A stretch of 64,000 nt of DNA from Hominiventricola filiformis. Lineage in GTDB: Bacteria; Bacillota; Clostridia; Lachnospirales; Lachnospiraceae. The DNA lies in NCBI RefSeq assembly GCF_020686965.1, contig NZ_JAJEPS010000015.1:1-64000 (forward strand). The letters run 5' to 3'. Below the pieces are notes generated by a model. The model had not been told where the DNA came from. It worked only from the letters and a program-made list of their open reading frames with translations, and made no database searches. The position numbers and the translations under genes are program-made. This document shows positions 1-8,458 of the stretch, in pieces (within the stretch, counting starts at the first letter, position 1; every line of letters starts with the position of its first letter).

Positions 1-44
1 TAGTGAAATATCGTCTGAATTTGTCGGCGGTCAATGTGCTTCAT
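1..44 (-). CDS. Start of a truncated unknown gene running off the left edge
   Basis: An ATG at position 44 on the minus strand is preceded by a strong AGGAGG ribosome site (about 49-57) at good spacing and opens a reading frame that starts MKHIDRRQIQTIFH before the window ends. Fourteen codons are too few to assign a family. It lies about 200 nt downstream of the truncated metal regulator in the same direction, so it may belong to the same transported module. Confidence 0.4.
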   Translation of the reverse strand, partial: MKHIDRRQIQTIFH

Positions 45-244
45 GGCGGTTCCCTCCTAAAGCCGCCGTGTCAGCGTATAGTCGTCACTCCTTTGTCGAG
101 GGCATAAGGAACGGCGGCCTTGATGTTACTCAAAACCGCCGCAGTACCCGGAAAATCCATTTTGGGCGCACAAAGCTGCCTGCCCTGCAACGGTTTTTTT
201 TCTTTCCCCGTCTTGCGGGGCAGGATCGCTTGGCTTATTCGGTT

Positions 245-514
245 TTAGTCTTGCTCTTGTTCGACTGCCTCTTTCAGCCGGTCAAAACTCTCATCGCTGA
301 TGATGTGTTCAATCCGGCAGGCGTCGGCCTCCGCAGTCTTGGGGTCAACGCCTGCGGTGATAAGCTGCTCGGTAAAGAAGCAGTGACGCTCGTAGATTTT
401 TTCGGCAACTTCCCGGCTAACATCGGTCAGATGGAGAAAGTGATCTTCGTCCATCATAAGAAAGCCGCCGTCCCGCAAGGTAGCCACTGCATGGCACACG
501 CTGGGCTTTGACAC
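245..514 (-). pseudogene. N-terminally truncated DtxR/MntR-family metal-dependent regulator
   Basis: The 89-residue product begins at a GTG with the recognition-helix motif SKPSVCHAV of DtxR-family repressors, followed by the wing (DEDHFLHLT) and the dimerisation helices typical of clostridial metal-dependent regulators (E-K-I-Y-E-R-H, then A-C-R-I-E-H with metal-ligand-like residues). Family members carry about 35-45 more N-terminal residues forming helices 1 and 2 of the winged helix. Here that space is the 3' end of the upstream ABC gene, so the DNA-binding domain is incomplete. The AGGAGG lies directly against the GTG, which is poor spacing. It is either a non-functional remnant or a truncated dimeriser. 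In intact modules this regulator would repress the metal-uptake operon. Confidence 0.7.
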
Positions 515-519
515 CTCCT

Positions 520-2256
520 TTACTGAGCCAGCTTCCAGCCGATGGCCTCCTGTCTGGCCGATACAAAATCGGCATACAGGCCCTTTTGCTGGATCAGCTC
601 CGCATGAGTGCCGCGCTGGACGATATGAGCGTTGTCCAGTACAAGGATCTGATCGGCGTTGCGGACGGTTTTCAGACGGTGGGCAATCATGATGATGGTC
701 TTGTCATGGGTCAATGCCTCGATAGCCCGCTGCAATTCATCCTCATTCTCCGGGTCAACGCTGCTTGTTGCCTCGTCCAAAATGATGATGGGTGCGTCCT
801 TCAGCATGGCGCGGGCGATGGAAATCCGCTGTTTCTCGCCGCCAGACAGAGTGCCGCCGCCCTCGCCAATCACAGTGTCATAGCCATCCGGCAGGGCAGA
901 AATAAAGTCATGGCAGCAAGCCTTCTTCGCCGCCTCAACCACCTGCTCATGGGTGGCGTCCGGGCAGCCAAACTTGATATTGTTCTCAATCGTATCTGCA
1001 AATAGGTACACGCTCTGGAACACCATCGAGATATTCTTCATCAGGCTGTCCAGCTTGAAATCTCGTACATCCGTACCGCCTATGGTAATCTTCCCGGCAT
1101 TCACATCCCAAAAACGGGCAATCAGGTTGCACATCGTTGTCTTTCCTGCCCCGGAAGGGCCGACAATGGCCGTAGTCGTTTTTTCGGGAATGGTAAAGCT
1201 GACCTGATCTAATATCTTGCGGTCTGCGTAGGAAAAATCCACCTTGTTAAACACGATCTCGCTGGACTTCGGCGTAATATCAGCGCCTTTCTCGTCCATT
1301 ACCGGCGTGTCATCAATGGAGTTTGCCGTATCCATCGAGGCCGCCAGCATTTGCAGCAAAGAGGCCATATTCCCGGCGTTCTCCAAATCGTTGAACACCA
1401 TGAAAGAAGCAATCACCAAAATCAGACCGTAGGCCAGCGGCAGGGAGCTGTCCAGCCAGAACCAGACCGAGGCCAAAAGCAACAGGACGCTGAACACTCG
1501 GACAACAGCCTGTTTGATAGCGTCATAGGGAACGCTGGCCTTTGTCAATTTCAGGTTATCCCGGCAGCTCGCCTTAATTGCACTGCCGATAGACTGCGTG
1601 CTGTCCCGTTCCAGTCCAAATGCTTTGACAATCCCCATCCCCTGAATGTACTCCAACACAGACTCCACAAGGGACTCCTGTGTGTGCTGGCGTACCCCGC
1701 TGAGCGCGGCAGATTTGCGAAGCGCCAGTTCCGCCGCCGCAAGGTAAATCAGGACACCGGCAGCGGCCACAAGACCGATCCGCCAGTCAAATACCAACAG
1801 GACGATGACGAGGGCAACCGAGTTGAAAAAACCGCCCAGCACTGACACCAGAACACGGGCTGCTGAGTTCTCTACATCGCCCAAAGTTGTTGTGACAATG
1901 GCGGTAATATTCCCGATACTATTCTTGTTGAAGTAGCCCATCGGGATGTAACGCAGCCGATCTCCGATGTGGATACGCTTTTCCGCCACCATGCAATAGC
2001 CGGTTTCCGTCTGCTCCATCGTGGAAAAATAGGTCGTGATGATACGCCCAATGAGGGAAACGGCCATAATTCCCAGCGAAATGCAGATAAACTTTCCGTC
2101 CCGGTTGTCAGATACTAACGCGCCGATCACTACAAAGAGGGCGGCAAACTGCATGGCTGAAAACAGCCCGGACAGGAATGAGAATAACAGGGATTTTTTT
2201 AGAAGCCCCTTTTTGCTGCCTGCAAAAGCAAAGATTTTTTTCAATGTTCCATACAT
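520..2256 (-). CDS. ABC half transporter (exporter fold, YbtQ/IrtB-like), second subunit
   Basis: A 578-residue half transporter with six N-terminal membrane helices and a C-terminal nucleotide-binding domain: Walker A GPSGAGKTT, signature LSGGE, Walker B IIILDEAT and a switch His in IAHRL. The ATG at 2256 is chosen because the reading frame further upstream is the end of the preceding gene, leaving a 14-nt gap to its stop. The partner gene immediately upstream also has a canonical Walker B Glu, so both ATP sites of the presumed heterodimer look competent. Exporter-fold pairs next to AraC- and DtxR-type regulators include the YbtPQ and IrtAB siderophore importers. That substrate assignment is inference from context. 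Confidence 0.85.
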   Translation of the reverse strand: MYGTLKKIFAFAGSKKGLLKKSLLFSFLSGLFSAMQFAALFVVIGALVSDNRDGKFICISLGIMAVSLIGRIITTYFSTMEQTETGYCMVAEKRIHIGDRLRYIPMGYFNKNSIGNITAIVTTTLGDVENSAARVLVSVLGGFFNSVALVIVLLVFDWRIGLVAAAGVLIYLAAAELALRKSAALSGVRQHTQESLVESVLEYIQGMGIVKAFGLERDSTQSIGSAIKASCRDNLKLTKASVPYDAIKQAVVRVFSVLLLLASVWFWLDSSLPLAYGLILVIASFMVFNDLENAGNMASLLQMLAASMDTANSIDDTPVMDEKGADITPKSSEIVFNKVDFSYADRKILDQVSFTIPEKTTTAIVGPSGAGKTTMCNLIARFWDVNAGKITIGGTDVRDFKLDSLMKNISMVFQSVYLFADTIENNIKFGCPDATHEQVVEAAKKACCHDFISALPDGYDTVIGEGGGTLSGGEKQRISIARAMLKDAPIIILDEATSSVDPENEDELQRAIEALTHDKTIIMIAHRLKTVRNADQILVLDNAHIVQRGTHAELIQQKGLYADFVSARQEAIGWKLAQ

Positions 2257-2270
2257 CTGACAACATCCCC

Positions 2271-4016
2271 TTACATCTGGTCTTTCGCGCCGATGTGCGC
2301 CTGCCACATATCCCGGTAGAGGGGGCAGGTTTCCAGCAGCTTCTCATGCGTACCCTGTGCGTGGATGGTTCCATCCTTCACCACAACGATGTTATCTGCG
2401 CCAACAATGGTAGACAGCCGGTGTGCGATCACAATCAGAGTCTTGCCGACAGTTAAAGCGGAAATGGCTTTCTGCACCAGCGCCTCATTCTCTGGGTCGA
2501 TATAGGCAGTTGCCTCGTCCAAAATGACAACCGGCGCATTTTTCAGCATGGCGCGGGCGATGGCAATCCGCTGGCGTTCACCGCCGGAAAGATGGGAACC
2601 GGCGCTGCCGACAACCGTATCATAGCCATTATCCAGCTTGCGGATAAAGGCGTCGCAGCCGCTTTGTTTGGCTGCCTGCTCCACCTCTGCGTCCGTGGCA
2701 CTGGGTCTTCCCATGCGGATATTCTCCCGGATACTGCGGTTAAACAGGTAGTTGTCCTGAGATACATAGGAAATCTGGTCTGCAATTTCAGACAGCGGCA
2801 TATCCTTCAGCTCATGGCCGCCGAGGGTAATGCTGCCGGATGTAACATCCCAATACCCGGCAATCAGCTTTGCCACCGTAGACTTGCCGGAGCCGGACGG
2901 CCCTACAAGGGCGGTCATGGTTCCGGGGTGGATGGCGAGATTCACATCATGCAAAACCTCTGTTGTCCCGTCATAGGAAAACGACACAGACCAAAGAGAA
3001 ATGCCGGTATTTTCCAGCTTGATCGGCGTTTCTTTATGGTTCAGTTCTTCGACGTTCAGAAGCTGGCTGATTTCTTCCACATTTGTCCCCAGTACAGCCA
3101 AATCGTCCGTAAAGGTAAAGGCCGCAATAATCGGCCCAATCAGCCCCAGCGAGAAAATCACAATGGACAGGAAGGTGGAAAACTCCAGACTGCCGGAGAG
3201 CCAGAATGCAAAACCGCAGGGCAGCACGCAAATCAGCACTGAGGGCAGGATGGCGTTGTAGGCGCTCATGGTTTTCTGGTTTTCCCGCATCCAGTCCACA
3301 TAGTAGTTGGCGCTATAATTCACCGCGTCAGAATATTTTTTGTAGGAACCGGCGGATTGGCTGAACGCCTTTACCACCTCAATCCCGCCGATGTACTCTA
3401 CAATGGCATTTGCCATCTGCTTGCCTGCCTTGACAGCACCCTCCCATTTGACGGGATAATTCTTCATACCGGTAGACATGACAGCAAGGCCAACCACCAG
3501 CGTAACAAGGGACAGGAGCGCCATGCGCCAGTCCATAACGAACAGATATACGACAATCACCAAAGGCACCAGCACATTTGCGGTCATTTCCGGGAGCAGG
3601 TGTGCGAAGGTCGATTCCATGCCTTCCACCCGGTCAACAATCGTCGTTTTGTACTGGCCGGACGGAGTATCTAAAATCGTCCCCATCGGGACGCGGGCCA
3701 GCTTTGCGGTGATATTCTCCCGCAGATCGCGCAGCGTGTAATAGGTCGCCGTGTGGGAAATGACTGTTGAAAGATTGGCGAAAACAACCTTTCCCAAATA
3801 ACCGCACAATGCAACGATACAGGCCGTCATATAACTGGAAAACTCCTGCTCTCCCGACAGCATCAGTGTGACAATATGCGCCACGCAGAAATAGGGCACC
3901 ATCTGGCAGGCCACGCCTAATACCGCAAGGATAATACTGCCGATGAATTTCCCGTGATAGGGCTTGCCCCATCCCCATAAGACGCCTATGGGCGACTCTT
4001 TCTTTTCTTCCTTCAT
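2271..4016 (-). CDS. ABC half transporter (exporter fold, YbtP/IrtA-like), first subunit
   Basis: This is a 581-residue half transporter with membrane helices over about residues 20-300, Walker A GPSGSGKST at 372-380, signature LSGGE at 476-480 and Walker B VVILDEA at 496-502. Its ATG overlaps the stop of the ECF ATPase gene by four bases (ATGA), indicating translational coupling. The next gene encodes the likely heterodimer partner. The tight coupling to an ECF importer, together with AraC and metal-regulator genes, suggests joint uptake of a metal chelate rather than drug export. Multidrug export is the alternative if judged from sequence family alone. Confidence 0.87.
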   Translation of the reverse strand: MKEEKKESPIGVLWGWGKPYHGKFIGSIILAVLGVACQMVPYFCVAHIVTLMLSGEQEFSSYMTACIVALCGYLGKVVFANLSTVISHTATYYTLRDLRENITAKLARVPMGTILDTPSGQYKTTIVDRVEGMESTFAHLLPEMTANVLVPLVIVVYLFVMDWRMALLSLVTLVVGLAVMSTGMKNYPVKWEGAVKAGKQMANAIVEYIGGIEVVKAFSQSAGSYKKYSDAVNYSANYYVDWMRENQKTMSAYNAILPSVLICVLPCGFAFWLSGSLEFSTFLSIVIFSLGLIGPIIAAFTFTDDLAVLGTNVEEISQLLNVEELNHKETPIKLENTGISLWSVSFSYDGTTEVLHDVNLAIHPGTMTALVGPSGSGKSTVAKLIAGYWDVTSGSITLGGHELKDMPLSEIADQISYVSQDNYLFNRSIRENIRMGRPSATDAEVEQAAKQSGCDAFIRKLDNGYDTVVGSAGSHLSGGERQRIAIARAMLKNAPVVILDEATAYIDPENEALVQKAISALTVGKTLIVIAHRLSTIVGADNIVVVKDGTIHAQGTHEKLLETCPLYRDMWQAHIGAKDQM

Positions 4017-5485
4017 TTTGTAGGCACCCCCTTTATAAAATAGTTTCGGATTTTTTCAAGACCGGCCTCATCCATTTGAAATTTGTCGATGATGGAACCG
4101 CCCTCAAAATGGACAATATCCGTACAACAATCTAAAAGCAGCTCAAGATCATGGGTAATGACATACAAGGTAATGCCTGTATCCCTGACTTGTTTCAAGA
4201 CATTGGCAACCTCTTTCATGTGTTTGTAATCAAGACCGCTGGTCGGTTCGTCAAAAAATAAGATAGAACGCTTGGATGCGATTGCCGAGGCAATTGCTAC
4301 CCGCTGCTTTTGGCCGCCGGAAAGGGACATAGGGTGTCTGTCTTTGAAGCCGATTAAATCTAACTCGGCAAGGATTTCCTCAGCCCACTCCTGATTTTCC
4401 TCCTCCATACTGATCAGGACTTCATCCAGCACAGTTTCCGTGAAAAGCTGGTGATTGACTTCCTGCATCACCATGTAGCAGGTATTTAGTCTGTCTTTAG
4501 GCCGATAAGTTCTGCCGTTCCAGATCACCTCACCGCAGCGCTTTTCAAGGCCGCAGAAACACCGGGAGAAGGTGGACTTTCCAGCTCCATTATTCCCGAT
4601 GATCCCGACAATACGATTTGCGGGGATTTTACTTTCCCGGATGTGCAGCGTTTCCGGTTCGTTTTTGTAGGCAAAGCAGAAATTGCGAAGTTCCATTTGC
4701 TGACCGGCCTGGGGCAATGCTTTCGGCGGCAACAAATCTTCAAGAATAAAGGTACGCAGCCCCAACTTGGCTCTCTGTTGCTCCGTCAGGCTCTCAAACT
4801 CCGCTGCGGAGTAATCTTTTTCCACCTTTCCGCCGGTAATATAGATAAAACGATCCGCAAGACCGCGCAGATAGTAGAGCCGATGCTCTGACACTATAAT
4901 TGTTTTCCCCTGCGACTTCCAAAACGCAAGTATTGCTCTCAGATCCAGGATAGAGGAAGCATCCAGGTTGGATGACGGCTCATCCATAACCAGCACATCC
5001 GGCTCCATGATGGATACCCCGGCACAGGCAATTTTTTGCTTTTCCCCGCCGGAGAGATGAAAGATATTGCGTCCCATCAATTTCTCCAGGCGGAAATCCC
5101 GGATGGTCTTATCTAATCGTTCCCGAATACTTTGCTCCGGCTGGCCGAGATTTTCACACCCGAATGTGATTTCGCTGGTTGTGTCCACATTGAAAAATTG
5201 TGAGCGGGGGTTTTGAAACACGCTGCCAACCGTTTTCGCGGTATCATAAAGGGGCTGTTCCGAAACCTTTGCCCTATTTACCCACACTTCTCCATTCATT
5301 TTTCCTTCATAGTAATGGGGAATCAGACCGTTGATCAGCCTGGTAATTGTCGTTTTTCCACTGCCGCTTTCGCCGCAAAGTACGACGCATTGACCGTCCT
5401 CTACGGTCAGATTTATATCATGGACTCCACCAGCGTTCTCGTTTTCTTCTTCATAAGAGAAAGTCACATGGTCAATCCGTATCAT
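4013..5485 (-). CDS. ECF transporter ATPase with two fused nucleotide-binding domains (EcfA-type)
   Basis: This 490-residue protein carries two ABC ATPase domains in tandem. The first has Walker A GESGSGKTT at 38-46, LSGGE at 144-148 and Walker B VLVMDEP at 164-170. The second has GNNGAGKST at 297-305, LSGGQ at 388-392 and ILFFDEP at 408-414. Such fused ATPases drive energy-coupling-factor importers. The start at 5485 is preferred because a GGGGGTGA ribosome site lies just upstream, and a longer in-frame extension would overlap the EcfT gene extensively. It sits 17 nt after EcfT and overlaps the next gene by four bases. Confidence 0.9.
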   Translation of the reverse strand: MIRIDHVTFSYEEENENAGGVHDINLTVEDGQCVVLCGESGSGKTTITRLINGLIPHYYEGKMNGEVWVNRAKVSEQPLYDTAKTVGSVFQNPRSQFFNVDTTSEITFGCENLGQPEQSIRERLDKTIRDFRLEKLMGRNIFHLSGGEKQKIACAGVSIMEPDVLVMDEPSSNLDASSILDLRAILAFWKSQGKTIIVSEHRLYYLRGLADRFIYITGGKVEKDYSAAEFESLTEQQRAKLGLRTFILEDLLPPKALPQAGQQMELRNFCFAYKNEPETLHIRESKIPANRIVGIIGNNGAGKSTFSRCFCGLEKRCGEVIWNGRTYRPKDRLNTCYMVMQEVNHQLFTETVLDEVLISMEEENQEWAEEILAELDLIGFKDRHPMSLSGGQKQRVAIASAIASKRSILFFDEPTSGLDYKHMKEVANVLKQVRDTGITLYVITHDLELLLDCCTDIVHFEGGSIIDKFQMDEAGLEKIRNYFIKGVPTK

Positions 5486-5502
5486 AGGTTCACCCCCTTC
5501 CG

Positions 5503-6243
5503 TCAAAAAGAAATCTGCTGCTGAAACAAAAACAAGGCAAAACAGATAACGCAAAACAGAATCGCAATCAAATCTTGAACATGGAAATCGATCTGGCACA
5601 CGTTTGTACGTTTAACGGGGGCTCCAAGCCCCCGTGTCAACGCAGCAGCAGAAAGTTCATCGCCAATCTTCACAACGGACACCATCAAAGGAATAAGGCG
5701 ATATTCCAACATCAGGAAAGGATTTTTCCCGCCGAATCGTATGCCCCGCATTTTCATTGCATCCCGGATGGCCTGATATTCTTCGCTGATGGTTGGGAAA
5801 AAGCGAAAAATGACAGACATTGGAATCACGATTTTTTCCGTGATGTGCATACGCTCCATTGCGCCGATAAACTCACTGATCGAAGTGGATGAGATCAGAT
5901 AGGCACCTGTCATAATGCCGGGCGCAAACCGCGTCATGATAGATGTCACTGCCAGCACGATGAACGAGAGTAATCCGCTCAAACTCGTAAGGGCAATCCG
6001 TTCCAGTATAAAGCAAACCGCATATAGCACCAGATATTTTCCTGCTGTTTTGAAACGGCGTTCCGACAAAATCAGAGCAAAGGGGACAAGGCTTAGACAC
6101 GGCTTGACGATATTCATAATTCCTTCGTTACTGGTACTGAACATCAGTGTTGTAATCGTCAGCAGCAGAATGAGCTTTGTCCGGGGATCAAGCAGGATTC
6201 CTTTTCTTTTTTCGGTTGTTGCTGAAAATGATAGCCCGTTCAT
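5503..6243 (-). CDS. ECF transporter transmembrane coupling protein EcfT (CbiQ family)
   Basis: The 246-residue membrane protein has the EcfT layout: several helices followed by cytoplasmic coupling helices containing the motif around AMKMRGI, which matches the conserved A-x-x-x-R-G element contacting the ATPases. It links the substrate-binding S component to the ATPase. The ATG at 6243 shares one base with the stop of the S-component gene (TGATG), so translation is coupled. A GTG three bases earlier is a less likely start. Confidence 0.87.
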   Translation of the reverse strand: MNGLSFSATTEKRKGILLDPRTKLILLLTITTLMFSTSNEGIMNIVKPCLSLVPFALILSERRFKTAGKYLVLYAVCFILERIALTSLSGLLSFIVLAVTSIMTRFAPGIMTGAYLISSTSISEFIGAMERMHITEKIVIPMSVIFRFFPTISEEYQAIRDAMKMRGIRFGGKNPFLMLEYRLIPLMVSVVKIGDELSAAALTRGLGAPVKRTNVCQIDFHVQDLIAILFCVICFALFLFQQQISF

Positions 6244-6827
6244 CACACAATGCCCGCTTTAGCAAAATGCTTTTTCAGAAGCGCCTTACCTAAAAGTCCG
6301 CCCAGGATCGCAAAAATGAAGATTCCGGCGATTACCAGAATAATGCTCCACATAGGCATAACAGCCATTACCCTGTCAGCGTATTCCTCACCAAAGCTGG
6401 CCGCAAAACTGGCCCAGGAATCCTCAACCATGAAATACATGGGGATATATGTACCAACCATCCAAAGGCTGAACACCGCATACCCGATCAGGCTCTTCTT
6501 GGCGCTTTTATAACCGCCGGATTTCAAAATCAGATCTCCCAGCAGCCCAAAAATCACGCCCATCGGTACGCCCCAAAATCCCATGCCAGTCAGCCCCATC
6601 AGCAGGCCGCTTAAAATTCCCATAATTGTAACCATGCCAAATTTTTTAACTCTGGTCAGGAACAGCATGAACGGGATGCCGGTAATCAAAGACCACAATG
6701 CTCCGAGGATCGGCAAAAAGATAGGTACAAAGCCGACGGGAATGGCGACACAGCAGCCAATCACAAAGTAGAGAACGGTGAACAGACCGAGGTTAATCAG
6801 GTCTTTTGCTTGTAACTTGTTACTCAT
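6243..6827 (-). CDS. MptD/Trep_Strep-family ECF S component (substrate-binding membrane protein)
   Basis: This 194-residue, strongly hydrophobic protein has five or six membrane helices and the look of the MptD/Trep_Strep family of putative ECF S components (VIGCCVAIPVGFVPI near the start, GFWGVPMGVIFGLLGD in the middle). The start at 6827 is decided by a GGAGG seven bases upstream. A longer reading frame from 6842 exists, but its ATGGAGG is the ribosome site itself. It is the first gene of the operon, transcribed away from the divergent AraC gene. The substrate of the family is not well established; metal chelates are suggested here by the neighbouring genes. Confidence 0.85.
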   Translation of the reverse strand: MSNKLQAKDLINLGLFTVLYFVIGCCVAIPVGFVPIFLPILGALWSLITGIPFMLFLTRVKKFGMVTIMGILSGLLMGLTGMGFWGVPMGVIFGLLGDLILKSGGYKSAKKSLIGYAVFSLWMVGTYIPMYFMVEDSWASFAASFGEEYADRVMAVMPMWSIILVIAGIFIFAILGGLLGKALLKKHFAKAGIV

Positions 6828-6851
6828 AACGAATACCTCCATTCATTTGCT

Positions 6852-6869
6852 GGTTAGCGTTTTCTAACC
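6852..6869. promoter_or_regulatory. Inverted repeat GGTTAG-N6-CTAACC in the divergent promoter region
   Basis: A perfect 6-bp inverted repeat with a 6-nt spacer lies about 25 nt before the S-component start, in the region shared with the AraC gene. The half sites match those of classical DtxR/IdeR boxes (AGGTTAG...CTAACCT), but the spacer there is only one base. It could be an operator for a metal regulator or the AraC protein, or simply a hairpin in the mRNA leader. Confidence 0.45.
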
Positions 6870-6949
6870 TCTCTATAAGATACCATAGTTAGCAGTAGCT
6901 CTCTACAACCAATCATCTTTTTGGCTCCAAACAGCAACGAGTTTTTTTA

Positions 6950-6978
6950 TTGACTGACTTCGCTTACAATTCTATAAT
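6950..6978 (+). promoter_or_regulatory. Sigma-A promoter for the AraC regulator
   Basis: TTGACT at 6950-6955 and TATAAT at 6973-6978 are separated by exactly 17 nt. They lie about 50 nt before the AraC start codon in an AT-rich stretch. Confidence 0.8.
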
Positions 6979-7027
6979 ATGATTAAAATCAAGGGCAATG
7001 AGCCAGACAAATCGACAGGAGTTAAAA

Positions 7028-8020
7028 ATGAAGATTGATGATATTTTTAGAAAATGTATTGAAATTCCCGGCGTTTCAATAAAACGTAGCGAGTTCAACG
7101 CAGAACTACTTATGAAAACTAAGGAAGGAAAAGGGTCTATGACGTTTTTTCAACTTTTCCCCGGACTTACTATTGCGTATATTTTTATAAATTCTCCGAC
7201 ATGGGCAGCTCCAAATTTGGGTGAAGATAGTTTCATTAAAAAAGGGCCTTTGCTCCTAAACTATTGCGTGACTGGTCGTTGCGAGATTATCTTGAATAAC
7301 GGAAACTTTGTATATGTGAAAGATGGAGATATTTCTCTCACGGAGTGTTTTGCCCAAAAGCAATATGTCTATCCTCGCCGTATCTATGAGGGAATGGAGC
7401 TTTTTGTTGATACTAATACACTGGCAACAGAGAGTACATGGATACAAAAAGAGTTTGGCATAGACATCCCTAAAATCATTGAACTTTTTTGCCCAAACGA
7501 TAACACTTATATCTCAGCAGTTACTCCTGAAGTTGAAGAAATATTGATCAAGCTCTGGGAACTTTTTGATATTGTGCCTCCGTTTTCGATTTCTCAAATG
7601 AAGATCTATGTTCTGGCTCTATTTTCATTACTACAAAATCTTAACAATATCCCCCCATCGCAAGCCTGCACATTTTTTACTGAAACACAGGTAGATATAG
7701 CAAAACGTGTTGAAAAAATTATCACTTCCGATTTGCGGCAACATCATCCTGCATGGGAATTGGCAGCTCAGTTTTCTGTCAGCGAAACCAGCTTAAAAAA
7801 CTATTTTCGTGGCGTTTTTGGTCAAAATATTTCCATCTATCTACGGGAAGTCCGAATGAAAAAAGCTGCAGAGTTACTGACTTCTACAAGATTGTCCGTT
7901 GCAGAAATAGCAGAGTTGGTCGGCTATATGAATCAAAGCAAATTTGCATCAGTTTTCAAAAAACAATTTGGCCTATCGCCATTGGAATACCGGCGGTCAA
8001 AAAAACTGGAAAATATATAA
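7028..8020 (+). CDS. AraC-family transcriptional regulator
   Basis: This 330-residue protein has a variable N-terminal sensing part and a C-terminal double helix-turn-helix of the AraC family (about 225-325), including L-S-V-A-E-I-A-E-L-V-G-Y and F-A-S-V-F-K-K-Q-F-G-L-S-P. The start at 7028 is chosen for the AGGAG seven bases upstream; an in-frame ATG at 6998 lacks a ribosome site. It is divergent from the ECF/ABC operon. YbtA-type AraC regulators use the ferric siderophore as co-inducer, so this protein may activate the operon when its substrate is present. Its codon use is more AT-rich than that of the operon it faces. Confidence 0.9.
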   Translation: MKIDDIFRKCIEIPGVSIKRSEFNAELLMKTKEGKGSMTFFQLFPGLTIAYIFINSPTWAAPNLGEDSFIKKGPLLLNYCVTGRCEIILNNGNFVYVKDGDISLTECFAQKQYVYPRRIYEGMELFVDTNTLATESTWIQKEFGIDIPKIIELFCPNDNTYISAVTPEVEEILIKLWELFDIVPPFSISQMKIYVLALFSLLQNLNNIPPSQACTFFTETQVDIAKRVEKIITSDLRQHHPAWELAAQFSVSETSLKNYFRGVFGQNISIYLREVRMKKAAELLTSTRLSVAEIAELVGYMNQSKFASVFKKQFGLSPLEYRRSKKLENI

Positions 8021-8024
8021 GATA

Positions 8025-8062
8025 AAGCCGGGATTGCTTGCTGGCTTGCAAAATCCCGGCTT
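8025..8062. terminator. Hairpin between convergent genes
   Basis: AAGCCGGGATT at 8025-8035 pairs perfectly with AATCCCGGCTT at 8052-8062. It lies between the AraC stop and the TnpV stop. Only the minus-strand reading is followed by a T-rich tract, so it is a strong hairpin but an imperfect terminator. Confidence 0.6.
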
Positions 8063-8077
8063 CATCTATGCCCAAAA

Positions 8078-8437
8078 TCAGATATAAACTAATTCCTGCA
8101 ACAACACTTCCTCCACCTGCGCTTTCAGCGTGTTCATCAGCCCCGCCCAGCGCATAGGGTAACAGGCTTTCAGTTCCTCCGTGGCACCCGCAACTTCCAT
8201 CATGTGAGGCAACATGGTTTCCACACGCCCCTGTGCTGTCCGCTCAATCTCTAACAGGTGGGGATACAGCTTCTCGCTCATCAGCAGATGGTTGTAGAGA
8301 ATGGGGCGATGTTCCTTTAGGTAGGATTTTCGCATTCTGCCGTACTTGCCGATAGAAGTTTCCGGCTGTTCAGAAAGTTTTAGGTTGGGTATATCATAAT
8401 CTCCACAACGAATGTAAGTCAACTTACTCATATTCAT
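8078..8437 (-). CDS. TnpV family transposon-encoded protein
   Basis: The 119-residue protein matches the TnpV pattern: N-terminal LTYIRCGDYDIPNL, then S-I-G-K-Y-G-R-M-R-K-S-Y-L-K-E-H-R-P-I-L-Y-N, and a C-terminal helix ending E-E-V-L-L-Q-E-L-V-Y-I. These proteins accompany large serine recombinases in clostridial transposons, and their function is unknown. Here it lies beside a recombinase remnant read in the same direction. The start may be the second Met (MSKLTY), six bases downstream. Confidence 0.85.
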   Translation of the reverse strand: MNMSKLTYIRCGDYDIPNLKLSEQPETSIGKYGRMRKSYLKEHRPILYNHLLMSEKLYPHLLEIERTAQGRVETMLPHMMEVAGATEELKACYPMRWAGLMNTLKAQVEEVLLQELVYI

Positions 8438-8458
8438 TTCTCCTTTGCTTCGTGATGA

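Noticed and set aside
196..226. CCCCG-CAAGA-CGGGG hairpin downstream of the metal-regulator remnant
   Set aside because: It has A-rich rather than T-rich sequence after the stem in the minus direction and T's only before it in the plus direction, so it is not a credible terminator.
1351..1845. Long plus-strand frame opposite the ABC gene
   Set aside because: It lies antisense to a well-supported ABC gene, has no ribosome site and encodes no recognisable motif.
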